Positions 1 to 10,700 of a stretch of 64,000 bases of DNA are shown piece by piece (position 1 is the stretch's first letter; the number at the start of each line of letters is the position of its first letter). The DNA comes from Megaustenia siamemsis (lineage: Eukaryota; Mollusca; Gastropoda; Stylommatophora; Ariophantidae). Made by a program: the position numbers and the translations under genes. The notes under the pieces are model-generated. The model was not told the DNA's origin. It did not search any database and worked only from the letters and a program-made list of their open reading frames with translations. The DNA lies in contig JAVIAB010000051.1 of assembly GCA_032433765.1 (NCBI GenBank), positions 150,523,276 to 150,587,275 of the forward strand. Direction: 5' to 3'.

Positions 1-317
1 CATCTGGTTTTGTTTGCTCATGTTTTACTCCATATTGCACACTTCTCTATCTTCAGGCTGGTACTCGTCTCGTTCTTGGCCGCTTTCCACACCTCATATT
101 ATCTCCTCTCTAACTCGTCCGACTTCTCGTCTAATCGCGTGACTTGTTGTTTCCATCTCCCCCTCACACATCTTCTCACATCCACATTTGACTCACAGCC
201 ATCTCCTCGCTGGCAGCTTTTGGATCGTGCCTCAGTTAAGTCTCGGTTTCATTTTAAAATGTGTTTTAGCTTACTTATTTTTGCATATTATTAATTTGTA
301 TTCTCTTATATGTAGCA
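1..317. other. No recognisable feature
   Basis: AT-rich sequence with a pyrimidine-rich stretch. The 94-codon open frame here shows no domain or bias that I recognise, and I see no repeat. Confidence 0.4.
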
Positions 318-640
318 TATCTGCCATTTCATTACCAATGGATATAGAAATACAACACAGACGATAGCGCAGGACAAACACTGCGGAAGCCAACTGAGAA
401 TATTACACAACATGCCCTTTTTGGAATTCCCAAGGAAAGAGACAAAGAGAAAGACCAAAATATTCTTGGAAAAGACAGATGGACGCAGAAAAGAAGATGA
501 TGGGGAAGACATAGAAGACATGGAATGATCTTAAAAGAATGGCAAGAAACAGAACGGCTTGGAAAATGTTTGTTGAAGACCTATGCTCCATAGTGAGCTG
601 AAAGTGTTCGTTGAAGACATATGCTCCACAAGGAGCTTAA
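318..640 (+). mobile_element. LINE family R-A, 3'-terminal fragment
   Basis: Translating this stretch with a few breaks gives the end of a non-LTR retrotransposon ORF2: a degenerate start, then WNSQGKRQRERPKYSW, then MGKT, WNDLKRMARNRTAWK and FVEDLCS before a stop. The same ending occurs at 14825-15270 and 26552-26850, which identifies a dispersed family. The copy is 5' truncated and has a stop and a small duplication around GKT. In such elements this region follows the reverse transcriptase and ends close to the 3' UTR. It is a dead copy. Confidence 0.75.
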
Positions 641-865
641 AGTAAGAGGAAGAAGAAAATGTTGTTACCAAAATGTCACTGAATGTGTCAGAGTTCTATC
701 TCTCCTACATACGAGTTGTGGGCTGTGCAAGGATCAATGAGACGCTGTTATAACAAGTGGTTCGTTATACTTTTCTGCAGGAAAACAGATGTTACACTTC
801 ACGTACCCAACACTTACGTTGATGGCAGTCAATGACTCAAGCCTGTGTCTGGACAATTACGTTTA
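641..865. other. No recognisable feature
   Basis: Short unassigned stretch between LINE R-A and the 49-bp array. Its last 45 bases resemble a decayed first unit of that array. Confidence 0.35.
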
Positions 866-1428
866 TGACTGTCAGAAACTCAAAGTTGAGTCAGCGTTAG
901 GGCATCTAATCTGATAGCAGCCAGCAACTCAAAGTTGAGTCAGTGTTAGCGCATCTAATATGATAGCAGCCAGCAACTCAAAGTTGAGTCAGTATTATGG
1001 CATCTAATTTGATAGCAGCCGGCAACTAAAAGTTTAGTCAGTATTAGGGCATCTAAGTTGATAGCAGTCAACATCTCAAAGTTGAGTCAGTGTTAGGGTA
1101 TCTAATTTGATAGCAGCCAGCAACTAAAAGTTGAGTCAGTGTTAGGGCATCTAATTTGATAGCAGCCAGCAACTAAAAGTTGAGTCAGTGTTAGGGCATC
1201 TAATTTGATAGCAGCCAGCAACTAAAAGTTGAGTCAGTATTAGGGCATCTAATATGATAGCAGCCAGCAACTAAAAGTTGAGTCAGTATTAGGGCATCTA
1301 ATTTGATAGCAGCCAGCAACTAAAAGTTGAGTCAGTATTAGGGCATCTAATTTGATAGCAGCCAGCAACTAAAAGTTGAGTCAGTGTTAGGGCATCTAAG
1401 TTGATAGAAATCAGCAACTCAAAGCTGA
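866..1428. repeat. Minisatellite, 49-bp unit, about 11 copies
   Basis: The element gatagcagccagcaact recurs at exactly 49-bp spacing (for example 913, 962 and 1011). Each unit carries ACTCAA and TTGAGT as a short inverted repeat, or the variant ACTAAA. It also carries TGAGTCA, which matches the AP-1 consensus. Copies are well conserved in the middle and decay at both edges. Confidence 0.95.
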
Positions 1429-1433
1429 GCCTA

Positions 1434-1678
1434 TGTCATGGTGCAAGAAATGACATCAGGGTCAGTGTGAAAGAAATGATATCAGTGCCAGGAATGCAAG
1501 AAATTACACCAATGTCAAGATGAAAGAAATGATGTCAATGCCAGGGATGAAAGAAATGACACCGATGTCAAGGTGCAAAAAGCGACGTCAATGACATGGT
1601 GCAAGAAATTACATCAATATCAGGATGCAAAAAATGACATCAGTGTCTAGGTACAAGAATGACATCAATGTCAGGTTA
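1434..1678. repeat. Minisatellite, 26-27-bp unit, about 9 degenerate copies
   Basis: The unit has the form aagaaatgacatcaatgtca plus a few bases, with starts at 1445, 1471 and 1498. It directly follows the 49-bp array. Copies are more diverged than those of its neighbour, so the array is probably older. Confidence 0.85.
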
Positions 1679-1967
1679 TGGATAACCACTGCATTTATTA
1701 CAAGTTTTGCTTGAGCATCAAACTAAGTTAAATATTCCGTTTCGAAGACGCGCCTTTGATTGGTTGTTCAGCTGCGTGGGATCAGACACGTATCTTCATT
1801 TTCTTTTATGTATTCAGAGCGCTTTTAAACAGCAACAGAAGTTCTCGACAAACGTAGCAATACCACGAAATCATGGATAACATCAGATGTGCTTAATATG
1901 TGCGTCGGAGGCATTTAAATGAACTGAAAGCGGAGCAAGAAAATATCGAGCAGTAAACAAATGAATT

Positions 1968-2220
1968 GGGAGCCGCGATAGCTCAGTGGTTAGTGAACTG
2001 GACAACAAAGGACAAGGGGTAGGGTTTCGTTCCAACCGACGGCTCCGGGTTCACCCAGCCTTAAATGGGTACCGGATTTTTTTCTTGGAAAGTAAAGCAG
2101 CACTGGCGTAATACCGACCACATTACCCCAAAAATCATGTGCTGAAGGTCTGTAAAATATAGGGTCACTAACACCATATTTCCCTATACGCCACTTGGCG
2201 TGACGGGGTACTTTACTTAC
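1968..2220 (+). mobile_element. SINE family A, full-length copy with TSD
   Basis: The head is tRNA-derived. It starts GGGAGCCG, pairs with CGGCTCC about 70 bases later as an intact acceptor-type stem, and contains a pol III A box (tagctcagtgg). The B box here is altered by one inserted base; in the copy at 41001 it reads ggttcgatccc. A body of about 170 bp follows, ending in a TTTAC-type tail. The element is flanked by the perfect 14-bp repeat taaacaaatgaatt at 1954-1967 and 2221-2234. Other copies lie at 41001 (+) and 53203 (-). Confidence 0.93.
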
Positions 2221-2384
2221 TAAACAAATGAATTAAATAAATCAAACAGGTTGGTCTGCTGTTCTTTTCTTTCTCCTTTGTGTTTGCACACTGACCCCTG
2301 TGTCAACTCCTCTGGTTCTGTATGCATTTGCGCACATTTCTGCACGTTTCTGTACGTTCACGACAGCCGCACTTGGTTGCTATT

Positions 2385-2680
2385 TCCTTTTCGTTTTGAC
2401 CTCTGTTTACACACAGGATAGACAATTTTGTTTCCTTTAACACATTTCGATTGTTTTTGTCTTGGTTGTTTCGTTATTAGTTTTGTGTGTGTGTGTGTTT
2501 TTGTTTGTTCCTGCTGAAGACCTATTGGGCCGAAACGTCGTTTAGTCTGTGTCGTCCACTTATCACGTAAAGCTTCTAACATACCATTTGTTTACAATTT
2601 GTAGACCATTACAGACTATTTTTTAATTTTTCCTCACATTCAGCTTTACTGCAGCTTCGCATTTTTATGCCTTAACCCCT
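2385..2680 (+). mobile_element. Dispersed element X, copy 1
   Basis: This stretch shares about 250 bp with both arms of the fold-back at 8145-8650 and with 17609-17785. Shared marks, in order, are acacacaggatagaca, a GT run, a small hairpin ending in gggccgaaacgtcg, the motif cacgtaaagcttctaacata and the end motif cagctttactgcagcttcgc. No coding capacity is visible. The element class is not known to me. Confidence 0.7.
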
Positions 2681-2984
2681 GAATTAAATAAAGCATGAAA
2701 TAAGACGCAATACCAGAGCAACGCCATGACATTAAAAACAACCATAGCTGAAAAGCGCACTTCGAACGCGCAACAACAGGTCAAGAAAATAACGGCCACT
2801 AGGAATCATCGAACCACAGCTATATTATCAAAGACAGGTAAATTCTCCGCTGACAAAGAAGATATAACCAAACACTAGTCGGAATACTGATCTGAATTCT
2901 GTCAACACATGTCAAATTTGTGTACTTCCTGAGAAGTATCATTAGTCATAGCAAGACCTTTACAAATCGTTTATTGACTAAAAG

Positions 2985-3775
2985 ATCATTTGACAGACTT
3001 TGGAATGAAGCGCTGTGGGCAACCATGAACAAATGGATCATCAATAATCGATGTCCTCAAAAAGCTGTCATGAACGTTCTATTTACGTAGTGTTTGAAAA
3101 TGGTACGTTGGGCAAATGGCTTTCGACGACAGCGGGAGTGAGACAAGGATGATCGCTATCTCCAATATAGTTCAATAAATTTCTAGAAGAAATTGAGAGA
3201 GACACCCTCGTAGAACACTTCGGGACCGACAGGATCGGTGATAGAGCAATCACGAACCTTCCTTTTGCTGATGGTATAGACATCAAGAGCATACTGACGT
3301 GAGGTGACAAACAAATGAGAAATAAAACTCGGGGGATTGAAGAAATAATCACCAAAAAAATGGAGAGGTATTTGAAACAGTGAATCATTTCAAATGTTTG
3401 AGCTTCATTTCTCCTGGCTACGACTTACATCCGGAAGTGTTGGCTAATGGATGATCAAGAAGGATGAGGTTTCAAGACACCAAAGAGACCTTGAACATGA
3501 CAGCAGAAGAAGTGGGACATCTGGCTAGAGATAGAGATTTTGATCAAACAGTCTGTGATGAATACAACATTTTGCAAAGGACATGCGACCTGCTTATGAT
3601 TGGTTAGAATTTCACATGCGATGGCAGATATATAACGAGATTAAACAATATATGGAAAAACAGAAACATCTCCGTAAGAACAAGTATCAGATTTTTACCA
3701 ACATTTTATTTATATGCGCCTCAGAAACAATGACACTCGCTGTTGATCTTGAAAGGGATGGAAGTGAGGAGGTAG
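2985..3775 (+). mobile_element. LINE fragment with reverse transcriptase core, degenerate
   Basis: With several frameshifts and stops the translation gives DRLWNEALWATMNKW, then a piece like ENGTLGKWLSTT, the motif GVRQG followed by SPI, then FNKFLEEI, then ITNLPFADGID in the position of the FADD catalytic motif. Further on, 3622-3770 reads like the post-RT region (KQYMEKQKHLRKNK, then CASETMTLAVDLE). This is the order seen in LINE ORF2 proteins. The second Asp of FADD is Gly and stops are present, so it is inactive. The 32-bp array cuts off its 3' side. Confidence 0.75.
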
Positions 3776-3787
3776 AGAAAAATCTTG

Positions 3788-5382
3788 CCCATATCTTATA
3801 TTACATCCCATATATATTGCCCATATCTTACATAACATACCATATATCTTGCCCATATCTTACATTACAGACCATATATCTCGCCCATATCTTATATTAC
3901 AGACCATATATCTCGCCCATATCTTACATTACAGACCATATATCTCGCCCATATCTTATATTACAGACCATATATCTCGCCCATATCTTATATTACATAC
4001 CATATCTATTGCCTATATCTTACATTACAGACCATATCTCTTGCCTATATAGTACATTACATACCATATCTATTGCCTATATCTTACATTAAAGACCATA
4101 TCTATTGCCTATATCTTACATTACAGACCATATCTATTGCCTATATATTACATTACAGACCATATCTATTGCCTATATGTTACATTACAGACCATATCTA
4201 TTGCCTATATATTACATTACAGACCATATCTATTGCCTATATATTACATTACAGACCATATCTATTGCCTATATGTTACATTACAGACCATATCTATTGC
4301 CTATATATTACATTACAGACCATATCTATTGCCTATATATTACATTACAGACCATATCTATTGCCTATATGTTACATTACAGACCATATCTATTGCCTAT
4401 ATGTTACATTACAGACCATATCTATTGCCTATATGTTACATTACAGACCATATCTATTGCCAATATATTACATTACAGACCATATCTATTGCCTATATAT
4501 TACATTACAGACCATATCTATTGCCTATATGTTACATTACAGACCATATCTATTGCCTATATGTTACATTACAGACCATATCTATTGCCTATATGTTACA
4601 TTACAGACCATATCTATTGCCTATATGTTACATTACAGACCATATCTATTGCCTATATATTACATTACAGACCATATCTATTGCCTATATATTACATTAC
4701 AGACCATATCTATTGCCTATATATTACATTACAGACCATATCTATTGCCTATATATTACATTACAGACCATATCTATTGCCTATATATTACATTACAGAC
4801 CATATCTATTGCCTATATATTACATTACAGACCATATCTATTGCCTATATCTTACATTACAGACTATATCTATTGCCTATATGTTACATTACAGACCATA
4901 TCTATTGCCTATATGTTACATTATAGACCATATCTATTGCCTATATATTACATTACATACCATATCTATTGCCTATATGTTACATTACAGACCATATCTA
5001 TTGCCTATATGTTACATTACAGACCATATCTATTGCTTATATGTTACATTACAGACCATATCTATTGCCTATATATTACATTACAGACCATATCTATTGC
5101 CTATATGTTACATTACAGACTATATCTATTGCTTATATATTACATTACAGACCATATCTATTGCTTATATGTTACATTACAGACCATATCTATTGCTTAT
5201 ATATTACATTACAGACCATATCTATTGCCTATATGTTACATTACAGACCATATCTATTGCTTATATATTACATTACAGACCATATCTATTGCTTATATGT
5301 TACATTACAGACCATATCTATTGCTTATATATTACATTACAGACCATATCTATTGCTTATATATTACATTACATACCATATC
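3788..5382. repeat. Minisatellite, 32-bp unit, about 50 copies
   Basis: The unit reads cattacagaccatatctatt followed by gcctatatatta. Variation is concentrated at one site (atatatta, atatgtta or atatctta). The first units (3788-3990) use a variant (atatctcgcccatatctta) and the last ones a gcttatat variant. The unit lacks stop codons on the plus strand and its length is not a multiple of three, so all three plus frames stay open for up to 446 codons. I regard these frames as by-products of the repeat. Confidence 0.97.
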
Positions 5383-5473
5383 ACCAATAAGGACGACGAA
5401 CAAAGTCAAATAATAATATAAAATAACAATTTATTCTTCCTTGCTTCATCACTTTCTTTTCAGCGTCGAAAAA

Positions 5474-5489
5474 GGGGGGGGGGGGGGGT
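5474..5489 (+). repeat. G homopolymer, about 16 bases
   Basis: An uninterrupted G run lies in otherwise AT-rich DNA. It could form a G-quadruplex or reflect an assembly or sequencing artefact. Confidence 0.8.
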
Positions 5490-5504
5490 GATTTATGACT
5501 GCGG

Positions 5505-5755
5505 TAAAAGAAGGAACATTAAAACGGCACGACTGTGATTCTACCGGTTTTGCTAGGATCATTCTAGAAGGCATAGAACTAGGCAAGAGAAGACAAGGCG
5601 GACAGAACAAACGGGAGGGGTGGGGGTGACAGTATCACAGAATGAACAGGATGAACTTTTCTCGCATCTCTGAAAGCGCATCTTCAAGTTTGGCAGACAA
5701 TTGTGATGACGTCATCACGAGTGCCCCAATGAAGGAAAGTTGATTGTGGTTAATG
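5505..5755 (+). mobile_element. Degenerate LINE C-terminal fragment
   Basis: The translation EGTLKRHDCDSTGFARIIL, then EGIELGKRRQGGQNKREG, then an ITEWTG-like stretch in a shifted frame, matches the pattern of LINE ORF2 C-termini (a GHV-like region, then a basic GKRxRGR region, then EWTG). Stops and frameshifts are present. The assignment rests on pattern only. Confidence 0.5.
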
Positions 5756-5774
5756 AATTGTAAATACGACCTGG

Positions 5775-5875
5775 CAGAGGGTCAACAACAGATAAGGATA
5801 AATAACTGTCGAGATCGAAAGTTGTGGAGAGACATGACCACCAACGCCAGCAGGTTTGGTGCTTGATGATGAAAC
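5775..5875 (+). mobile_element. LINE family R-C, 3'-end fragment
   Basis: This stretch carries the R-C signature: aggtcaacaacaga-like sequence, then aactgtcgagatcgaaagtt, then gtggagagacatgaccacc, then a gatgatg tail. It matches 17029-17328, 21675-22040 and 53925-54300. It is strongly 5' truncated. Confidence 0.8.
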
Positions 5876-6000
5876 ACGACCTGTTACATATTGTTAGCTC
5901 ACAAGATTAGTTTCACAGCCACAATGTCAATGCCGGACTGCGTTGAGGCTCGTTAATCCCAAGAAAGTCGTCATCAGTGCTACTACTAGGGTCAGTACAT

Positions 6001-6822
6001 CTTCAATTCAGTGGCGTACACTGGTTTTGGGGTCTGGGCTACCGCTGATATAATAAATAAAGACAGACATTATATTCAGTAGGCTAACATGAAGTAATAT
6101 TTGTAAATGACATCACTACATTTTAAATTACTTACTTATTTATATGCACTCTCTCCGTCTTGTTTGGGACGAAAATGTCTCGATGACTTTGTTATTGAAA
6201 GTACTGTTGGGTTGGTGTCTAAGTTTCTGAGGGAATGATTTATCAACGGACATTATTGCCAACCCAGATAAGCGTTCTTGTGTCTGAATTGAGCGACAAT
6301 AAGGTTTGATTCTCTTGAGAGCAGAAAAAGTTCTTTCTACAGATGCTGATGTGCATAACGTAGTTATAAATAGGTTAGGAAGTTCCGGTAATCAGCTATA
6401 GTTTCACTTTCACTTTGTGACGCTTCTGATTGGCTAGAGCTAAAAATAACCCATGAAACCGCATTTCTATAAGTAGCTCTCGCCGTATAATTTTGACTGG
6501 AAATTTTTAATGTCAAGGTCATTAATTTTAAGTCAGAGAGAAGAAAACTGTACCGCTGCTTATTAGCGGTTTCATCTACTATCTTAGTTTTGCTTTCATC
6601 CACAAACGTTATAGTGGCCATAGGAAAACCTTGCTTTAATAAATGCAAATCAAAGCAAATAAATCATATTGGCCTACGAAATGTGTAATAGAATATTAGA
6701 AAATTTGTAATATAATTATGAAAAAAATATAATAAATTATCATTTCCTTTTGTATTTCGTTAATATGTTAAGGCTACCGGCGTTAGCTGCGGTAGCATAT
6801 AGAATACGCCACTGCTTCAATT
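6001..6822 (-). mobile_element. Non-autonomous hAT element with 8-bp TSD
   Basis: The element spans 6009-6814. Its ends are a perfect 10-bp terminal inverted repeat, cagtggcgta at 6009-6018 and tacgccactg at 6805-6814. The 8-bp direct repeat cttcaatt flanks it at 6001-6008 and 6815-6822. An 8-bp TSD with CAG-type ends is the hAT hallmark. On the minus strand about 6370-6150 reads LCTSASVERTFSALKRIK, then YCRSIQTQERLSGLAIMSV. This is the hAT transposase C-terminal dimerisation region and ends at a stop. The rest of the transposase is absent, so this is an internally deleted derivative. The 94-codon minus frame at 6364-6648 lies inside the element and I do not recognise it. Confidence 0.93.
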
Positions 6823-7189
6823 TGATGCTTCGTTTCTTCCTCGTTTCCTAAGGACGAAGGTGAGCAATCTTTCATAAACCGAAATCCAGACTTTCAAAAC
6901 ATGAAAAAGGCCAACGGTCGATGCTATCACAAATTGAAGCCCTTGTTTAAATTACACAAGCTACTATAATGTAGTGGTAATGTTATTGAAGGAGAATAGA
7001 AGGCAGGCAAAGAGAGAAATATAAGGGATAGAAAAGATAATTATTGAATAAATGAGAAATGATAAGCTTACATATTTAATGTGAAGGTTGAGCTTGAATT
7101 TCACAGAAGAACCTCTCAAAATGTGGCGGTCTTGAATAAGTTACAACGCGCAGTTTGTGATTCAGATATTTTGCCAAGTTATTTGCTTG
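6823..7189. other. No recognisable feature
   Basis: AT-rich DNA between the hAT element and element Y. I see no repeat or credible coding region. Confidence 0.4.
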
Positions 7190-7335
7190 CTTGCATTCGC
7201 CCGATGACTAAAGGAATACATCCCGTCATTATCCGCCCTTAAGTGGACGTGTCTGCGTTGTGTTGCGGTTTGCAGTAAAACTGATAATTTTAGGGCCTCT
7301 CGGCCTAACACATCCGACTTCAGCTTATTATTTTT
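7190..7335 (+). mobile_element. Dispersed element Y, copy 1
   Basis: This stretch shares cgcccgatgacta, a region around taagtggacgtgtctgcgtt, and cggcctaacacatccgactt with 18175-18310, and the last part also with 19538-19625. No coding capacity or pol III boxes are visible. The class is unknown. Confidence 0.55.
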
Positions 7336-7471
7336 GAGTACCAGGTTGTCTTCCCTCTTCGATACCTACTCGCTTGGCCAGACTAGACAGGTTAGTTTGT
7401 TACTGGAGGCATCATGGAGAGGGGGAGCAGGGTCTGGATGGTTCTGGTTCACCGATCCTGTCACAAGCCAT

Positions 7472-7645
7472 CAGCTGTGGGTCGCTGACAACTTCCAGCT
7501 GTGGGTCACTGATAACTTCCAGCTGTGGGTCGCTGACAATTTTCAGCTGTGGGTCTCTGACAACTTCCAGCTGTGGGTCGCTGACAGCTTCCAGCTGTGG
7601 GTCGCTGACAACTTCCAGCTGTGGGTCGCTGACAACTTCCAGCTC
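7472..7645. repeat. Minisatellite, 24-bp unit, about 7 copies
   Basis: The unit is cagctgtgggtcgctgacaa plus cttc. The period is a multiple of three, so overlapping frames stay open (QLWVADNF in one, CGSLTTSS in another). I see no signal peptide, splice evidence or homology that would support a protein. Confidence 0.95.
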
Positions 7646-8144
7646 TGCTGCTGGGAGGGGATTTTGCTTCCAGTTCTGCCAAGTTTTCAGGCTTTGCTTT
7701 CGATTTTCACTTTTAAAAAAAAATTAATTTACTAATAAAAAAAAAAAATTGAAGATATAAATAATATCAAACTGTATTTTAATTTAGTGCACAATCGTGT
7801 ACCTGCACCGCGACAGCTAATATATATATTGCACCGACATAACGTGAAATCAGCAGGGAATGAAACTTAATCTCTTAGTCTTAAGGGATATTAAAATCAC
7901 TTCAGGCTGATTACTCTTCGCTATTTGTTTTTTGTTTTTGTGTTTTGCTTTCTCGAACGTTTTGGTAAGTCCGCAAAGTTTGTGTACCGGTTATATTTGT
8001 CTCCGTAACTTGATATTAAAGTCATTAAAATGTTGAGCTAAGTCAACTTTAGACGCTGGCTGTAGATCCGGTCTCAGAAACTGAGGAACTTACTCAATAG
8101 TTGTGTCATAGCCAACTACAAAATAGGGTTAAGGCAAAGAAATA
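7646..8144. other. No recognisable feature
   Basis: AT-rich, with a poly-A-rich patch at 7717-7750. No repeat family is recognised. Confidence 0.4.
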
Positions 8145-8650
8145 CAAATGAATGCATAAAAATGCGAAGCTGCAGTAAAGCTGAATGTGAGGAAAAATTA
8201 AAAAATAGAAAAAATTGTATGTTAGAAGCTTTACGTGATTAGTGGACGACACAGATTAAACGACGTTTCGGCCCAATAGGCCTTCAGCAGGAACACAAAA
8301 AAAAACACACGGATATGTAAGTAAAACTAATAACGAAACATCCAAAACAAAAATAATCGAAATATGTTAAAGAAAATAAAAATGTCTATCCTGTGTGTTA
8401 CCCTTTCCTTTTAATTTTGACCTCGGCCTGACACACAGGATAGACATTTTTATTTTCTTTAACATATTTCGATTATTTTTGTTTTGGATGTTTCGTTATT
8501 AGTTTTACTTACATATCCGTGTGTGTGTTTTTTTGTGTGTGTTCCTGCTGAAGGCCTATTGGGCCGAAACGTCGTTTAATCTGTGTCGTCCACTAATCAC
8601 GTAAAGCTTCTAACATACTATGTGTTTCTATTTTTTAATTTTCCCTCAAC
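8145..8650. repeat. Long fold-back made of two element X copies
   Basis: The left arm (8191-8399, element X on the minus strand) is a near-perfect reverse complement of the right arm (8431-8644, element X on the plus strand). A loop of about 31 bases separates them. The left copy extends further, to 8145, into the element's 3' end. The right copy extends into the loop, toward the element's 5' side. The arms differ mainly in the length of A/T and GT runs. Confidence 0.93.
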
Positions 8651-9159
8651 TACAGAATACCTGCGCGTAACCCTACTAACGTGACGTATTCAGATTTGCG
8701 TGCAGGGGCGGTTATGTGTAGGATACTCTCAGCCATCTTGCGCTCGCAATGTTTAATCCTTGACGGTGACGTCACACTAGTAGGGTTGCGTGAAGGCCTT
8801 AACTATAGCAGGCTGTGGTTGAGTTTTAGGTACCCGTTGAGTCGAAGATGCCCATTAAGACATAGAGTGGAAGAGTTCAACAACTCATAGCTGGTAGTTT
8901 CCGTCGGAATCAGAGAACCATAACTTATCACGATCTTACTACTCCACCCCTGTGGATGGCCTTCAAGAGACTGTCTAGTTGGACCAAGCGGTGATCAGTC
9001 GGAGAGGACATGTAACCCGCTACCAAAGAATGTATTTTTGAAATCGGATGTGTTGACCGGAAGGAGCAAAAGTTTTCTTATTTCTGTAAACAACATTACA
9101 ACACACACCGCCAAATTAACGTCTTTTTGCGGGAGAAAAAGAGTAGTCTCCGGTGACTT
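8651..9159. other. No recognisable feature
   Basis: Mixed sequence with a 69-codon open frame at 8681-8890 that shows no recognisable domain. Nothing else is supported. Confidence 0.4.
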
Positions 9160-9878
9160 CTTAATCATTTCAAAATCATAACGTGCTCACTTCACAATCA
9201 GAATGTGTTCACTTGATAATGAAAACCTGCTCACTTCACAACCAGAATGTGTTCACTTGATAATGAGAACGTGCTCACTTAACAATCAGAATGTGTTCAC
9301 TTGATAATGAGAACATGCTTGCTTCACAATCAGAATGTGTTCACTTGATAATGAGAACGTGCTCGCTTCACAATAAGAATGTGTTAACTTGATAATGAGA
9401 ACGTGCTCACTTCACAATCAGAATATGTTCACTTGATAATGAGAACGCGCTCACTTCACAACCAGAATGTGTTCACTTGATAATGAGAACGTGCTTGCTT
9501 CACAATCAGAATGTGTTCACTTGATAATGAAAACGGGCTCACTTCACAATCAGAATGTGTTCACTTGATAATGAGAACGTGCTCACTTCAAAATCTTAAT
9601 GTGTTCACTTGATAATGAGAACGTGCTCACTTCACAACCAGAATGTGTTCACTTGATAATTAGAACGTGCTCACTTCACAACCAGAATGTGTTCACTTGA
9701 TAATGAGAACGTGCTTGCTTCACAACCAGAATGTGTTCACTTGATAATGAGAACGCGTTCACTTCACAACCAAAATGTGTTCACTTGATAATGAGAACGC
9801 GTTCACTTCACAACCAGAATGTGTTCACTTGATAATGAGAACATGCTTGCTTCACAACCAGAATGTGCAGAGCATGCT
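9160..9878. repeat. Minisatellite, 44-bp unit, about 16 copies
   Basis: The unit reads gtgctcacttcacaatcaga then atgtgttcacttgataatga then gaac. The 44-bp spacing was checked at 9211 and 9255. Single-base variants (caatc or caacc, gctcac or gcttgc) are mixed along the array. Confidence 0.95.
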
Positions 9879-10436
9879 CACTTCACAATTACAAGGTGGA
9901 ATGCATCAACGATATTGTGAGAGATCAAGGTATTTATTTAAGTTTTATTTTAACAGTTTCTGATCTGAATCAAAATAAGACTGGGTACCTAGTCAAATCG
10001 GAGACGAGCGATATAAATGACGGTTATGATCAAGTTTAGCGGGTAAAACAATTCTTGATATTTCAAAATCAAAGAGATTAGACTGTACACAACTGCCGAG
10101 CCAAATGAAAAATGATAAAATGTACACCGCTGCCAGGACAAGTTAAAAAATAGAACTACCCTGTTACTTGGCTTAGTAAAACAAATGTACAGTGAAATTG
10201 CAACATCTCTATAACAATGAGCTCATACAAGGATATAGTGAACGGGGTTTAAGTGGGCCTAAGCAGTTCAATGAAGTTCATGCGCTGATCTGAAATCTTC
10301 CCGTCTTATGTGAATAGAAACCCTGCTACTAATTGACACTGTCCGTGAATAGTAATGGCGATTGAAGGATAAAGTAAAAGCCAGTTAAAAACTTACAATT
10401 TCGCATTGTTCATCATTACGTTTATATGCTAATACT
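9879..10436. other. No recognisable feature
   Basis: AT-rich DNA without visible repeats or coding signal. Confidence 0.4.
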
Positions 10437-10700
10437 TCTTCTTCTTTCCTTCCTTATTTGTCTTTCAGCGTCGAGGGCAGATATAACTTGCGGTCTTTTG
10501 CTCCTATGTTCGCCTCTGCTGCTGTTATGTTTCCTAGTGTTTCGAATTTTCCCTCAATCCATTTTTTTGTGGTAGACCCTTTGGTCTGGTGTTCACGCAA
10601 AGTTTATTGAAAGCTCGTTGTGTTTTGATCTTTCTGTCTTGTCACGTGGTCAAACAATTGTATCTGTTGTTTCTTTATATATCTTTGTTGCATCTTGAGT
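10437..10700 (-). mobile_element. LINE family R-H, C-terminal fragment
   Basis: On the minus strand the translation gives LFDHVTRQKDQNTT, then TLREHQTKGSTTKKWIEGKF, then ETLGNITAAEANIGAKDRK and YLPSTLK. This follows the LINE ORF2 C-terminal pattern. The stretch at 62185-62330 carries the same end (ILESLGSITEDYVKQKAE), which makes it a family. One stop is present and the 5' part is missing. Confidence 0.65.

Noticed and set aside
1968..2045. Functional tRNA gene
   Set aside because: The tRNA-like head continues into a conserved SINE body, is repeated elsewhere and is flanked by TSDs. No clean cloverleaf with a normal anticodon arm was found.
2505..2545. Hammerhead ribozyme in element X (ctgaaga ... 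gccgaaac)
   Set aside because: The core words look suggestive, but the bases next to CTGAAGA and GAAAC cannot form a proper stem II, and no stem I partner with a cleavage site is found.
4073..5413. 446-codon and other long open frames over the 32-bp array
   Set aside because: The frames arise because the repeat unit has no stop codon on the plus strand. All three frames are open equally, with no start context, signal or domain.
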